The notes under the pieces are model-generated. The model did not search any database, was not told the DNA's origin, and was given only the letters and a program-made list of their open reading frames with translations. From contig JAMZAV010000094.1 in assembly GCA_024449915.1 (NCBI GenBank), forward strand, positions 124,001 to 188,000: 64,000 nucleotides of DNA, written 5' to 3'. Shown piece after piece: positions 61,099 through 64,000 of this stretch; the stretch's first letter is position 1, and each line of letters opens with the position of its first letter. This DNA comes from Sweltsa coloradensis (lineage: Eukaryota > Arthropoda > Insecta > Plecoptera > Chloroperlidae). A program made the position numbers and the translations under genes.

Positions 61099-61689
61099 GT
61101 TATATAAAAAAGATAGGTTTTATATAAGCCCCCAATAACTAATTAACTATATAAGCGACTCCAAAATTCTTTTGTAACATAAGATTAGACTGGAATAAGA
61201 AGGATACTATGGATAAACATATCCTTACTAGCATCTTGCTCTCACCTTTCTAAAAAGAATCAATAGGGAATGCTCCTAAAATGTATTTTTAATATATTCG
61301 TAACGTTGTTACTAAAAAAACACGATTCCCAAAAAAAGTCCGTCGAAAAATGTTTTTTACTTGGTTTTATGAGGGTGTGAATATTCGTGTTTAAATTCCG
61401 CGCGTAAATAGGCCTAGCTGACTGTGACATCCATGTGACGTCACATAGAAGTATCGTTTCATCAGTCTGCCGGTAGGGGTTCCACCGCCTGTCAAATTCA
61501 TTGGTTCCTAGTCAATTCCTAGCAAAGGCAGTGGGCCCAAGGTCTTGGTTACCATGGAAACCAGAGTCGATAAAGAAGGTTCCCCGGATTAGAGTCGGTA
61601 ATAGATCAAACAAAGTACAATGTTGAATAAACAAATTTGCAGATAAGTAAGGTATTATTCGTTGACAATGCATGTTATAATATGTATAC

Positions 61690-63405
61690 ATTTTTATATT
61701 ATTTATTTTTTTTATTTTTTTTTTTCCTATGCCAAAAGCTTGATTTTTCAATCATTTTTCTTCCTGGCTATCCAGTAAATATGTGCTTCCTTCTCTGGCC
61801 CGCTCAGGTTATTTGGCAGGGCGTCAATGTCAGATTTAAGTGCGGCGCAGCTGAAGAGGTGCGCTCTGTCCTGAAAACCCGATGTAGGCCTACATAGTTT
61901 GCAAGTTGCTGGTTCCTTTGTGATTTGAAATCGACTCAGGTGGTGCTGCAGGACGTCATGTCCTGTGGCCAGCCGGAACTGCGCTGTTGCCACCTTTCTT
62001 GTCCAGGATTTGTCTGGCCCTTTGAGGACCTCGTCCCGCCATGGTTTGTGATACATCTTGGCCTCTTGAAGTCTTCCATAGGATGTCTTGAGGCCCTCCT
62101 TGGCAAGGTTTTTGGCAGAGTTGTAGGAGATACTCGCCGTGTCAGGGGCAGACTTCTTTGAGCCCAACTTGGCTAGCGCGTCAGCCTTCTCGTTGCCCAG
62201 GATGTTGCAGTGGCTGGGCACCCATTGAATTTTAAGCACTTTTCCATGCATCACATTTTTTATTAAACTCTTTTTAAGAGACAGGGAGGCTTCTTCACAT
62301 TTTTCCATCTGACAGATCTTCTTGATGGCGGCTTCGCTGTCAGAGATAATGACAAATTTTGTCTTTTAGAGTGGAAAGGTTGGTGTTTCTGCGATTTTCT
62401 CTGCTGCTCTGGAGATGGCATTTATTTCTGCATCAAAAATGCTCGAGCCTGGTGCCATCGGGTGCGCCTCTTCAAAGAAGATGCAATGGAAGCCAAAGCC
62501 AGTATTCCTCCCCGAGCTGTTTCGGGAGCCGTCCGTAAAAACATGCACCCATTCGGATATTGGGTAGTGCTTCTTCAGATGCTCTTCGATAAGCACTTTC
62601 AGCTCGGGACTGGCTTTTTTCCTCCTTCTTGCCCATACCTTCCACTTGAAGATTGAAGTCAATTTTGATAGTTGAGTTTGGAAGGCTATTGACATCTAGG
62701 CTGGCAAGCTTTTGTCGAGGATGGTGTAGCAGGTCCGGACAGTGCTCCGTTTTTAGGAGTGTTGTCTTTTGGGCAAAATTTGTGTGTCCTGCTGCGCTCG
62801 CCGCTGGAAAAGCTAGCCAAGATGTGTCAATTCTCACCAGTTTTTCATGCAGTATGATGGCTTTCTGCTCTAGTCTCTGTATTAGGGGCTCTATTTTACA
62901 GTAGGCTTCCATTGCCGCCACCGGTGTTGTCTTTACTGCACCGCTGGCTGGTCGAAGGGCCTGATTTTGAATTTTGCCGAGTATATCAAGGTTATGCTGC
63001 GCCGAGGTGACAAAAACTTCTGCTCCGTACTCAAGGACCGGACGCACATAGGTCTTGTAGGTGAGAACCAGTGTGTCAATCCTGGCTCCCCAGGACACTC
63101 CGGCCGCACGTTGCATCAGACGCAGCCTCTTTTTAGCCTTCTCAGCAGTTTTCTCGAAATGGGCCTTGCCGGTGAGCTTCTTGTCGAGGATGGCTCCGAG
63201 GTAGGTGACGTGCTCCTCTTTTTTGAGCTGGTGTCCCCCGATGTACAGCTCGAGGGTGGGGTCTTCGTGTTTGAAAGTGAAGACCGTGTAACACGATTTG
63301 TTAGGGTTCACCATGAAGCGACGGGATGCAAGCCAGCCAACCAACATACTTAAATGCGGTGGAGAGCATTATCTGCAGGCCGCCGAGGTTCTTGCCTGAT
63401 TATAT
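61690..63405 (-). pseudogene. RNase H-bearing LINE, 5'-truncated and broken
   Basis: Minus strand from 63405: LQIMLSTAFKYVGWLASRR, YLGAILDKKLTGKAHF (motif E region), YVRPVLEYGAEVF, then after a frame change near 62650 an RNase H domain: VFTDGSRNSSG, IFDAEINAISRAAEKIAE, VIISDSEAAI and WVPSHCNILGNEKADALAKL, which includes the catalytic D, E, D, D set. A premature stop at about 62366 splits the RNase H domain. An A-rich tail lies at about 61695-61730. The RT core motifs A-C are absent. I-clade-like or jockey-like with RNase H. Confidence 0.85.
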
Positions 63406-64000
63406 TATACATTATCATTATTATGTGTAGGCTTATGCCTCGGAAAAACTATTAGAACATATTAAATTGCTTAACATGGATTTGACTACATTCAATTCCA
63501 GCCGGCGAGCGTGTGGTGCAGCGCGCGCGCGGAGATCTATTCAACTATTACTTCGACGTGACGTCACGCATTGTACAGAGCGTTTTATTCCCGCTTCGCC
63601 ACTAGCCAATTTAAAACCTTCATTAATACGCCAAAAATCGTTAGTTTTTAAAATAAATTTATATTTGTGAGTATTTCTTATTATATTTTATGGAAATGAC
63701 AATTAAGTCGCATAATAGAGTTGAGGAGCATTCCCTATTGATGAAGATCCACAACACTTTGTTTGAAGCAATGCTGCAAAAAAAATAAGGAGGAGAAACA
63801 CGATTTCATATACAACGTGGTGACCAATGATATTCAATTAATATGCTAGACTCTCAGTATGGCCGTGGGGAGTGTGCCAATTAGAAGCCATCATGAAAGG
63901 GGAAAACAGCCGTCTAAATATATGTATATTTGTACATAAATTTACATACAGACGGTGGTGCTCGCCCATCCGCTCAACAATAATCACAACTCCACAGCCA
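63406..64000. other. Right edge, ELYS intron 21
   Basis: A GC-rich block at 63495-63540 (GCGCGCGCGC) and AT-rich sequence; no further ELYS exon seen. Confidence 0.4.

Noticed and set aside
1..64000. CRISPR arrays, operons, bacterial genes, riboswitches
   Set aside because: Nothing of the kind; the region is clearly animal nuclear DNA with GT-AG introns.

Overview
The window is animal genomic DNA. It carries one large, many-exon gene on the + strand, read here as ELYS (AHCTF1/MEL-28), the nucleoporin that binds chromatin and seeds nuclear pore assembly. I join 21 coding exons from the start codon at 6493 to a donor after 60413. They give about 1,311 codons: the N-terminal beta-propeller, the alpha-helical domain and the start of the disordered tail. 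The C-terminus lies beyond base 64000. Exon order, phases and GT-AG sites all agree except in exon 17, where one extra base breaks the frame. GT-AG introns, lack of operons and a dense mixed transposon load point to an invertebrate animal, probably marine. I cannot fix the phylum. The palindrome TAGGCCTA is scattered through the non-coding DNA in very many copies.

Only about 3.9 kb of the 54 kb gene span is coding. The introns are a record of nested transposon insertion, much of it dated by target-site duplications (TSDs) that can be read directly. 1-6492: 5' flank with a Harbinger-type element, two Helitron-like elements and a candidate 5' UTR exon. 6647-20671 (introns 1-10): foldback MITE, a 971 bp hAT with a perfect TSD, and a degraded Ty3/Gypsy integrase on the minus strand. 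20914-28066 (introns 11-12): a 4.25 kb hAT-like element and an inverted repeat carrying a hammerhead ribozyme motif. 28191-33081 (intron 13): a four-level nest, hAT > hAT > Helitron-like > small hAT, with three perfect 8 bp TSDs. 34255-37880 (intron 15): hAT containing a TTAA element, an RTE-like LINE tail and a C-rich degenerate satellite. 37957-44292 (intron 16): two related pogo-type elements, the second nested in a Helitron-like element that is itself inside a 4.1 kb pogo-type element. 44563-56148 (intron 17): THAP-like fragments, Helitron-like elements, a 5'-truncated LINE, a segmental duplication with a filled/empty MITE site, and a complete hAT. 56333-64000: the last exons seen, another Harbinger-type element, a Helitron-like element, and a broken RNase H-bearing LINE on the minus strand.

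The most unusual material is a set of Helitron-like (HINE/DINE-1-like) elements sharing one plan: a GGATGAGC or CGAGTGAGC 5' box, a microsatellite, a core that is often tandemly repeated, the inverted box, a short hairpin and a CTAG end. Next are the hammerhead motif and the nested insertions. All family assignments were made by eye, without database searches.
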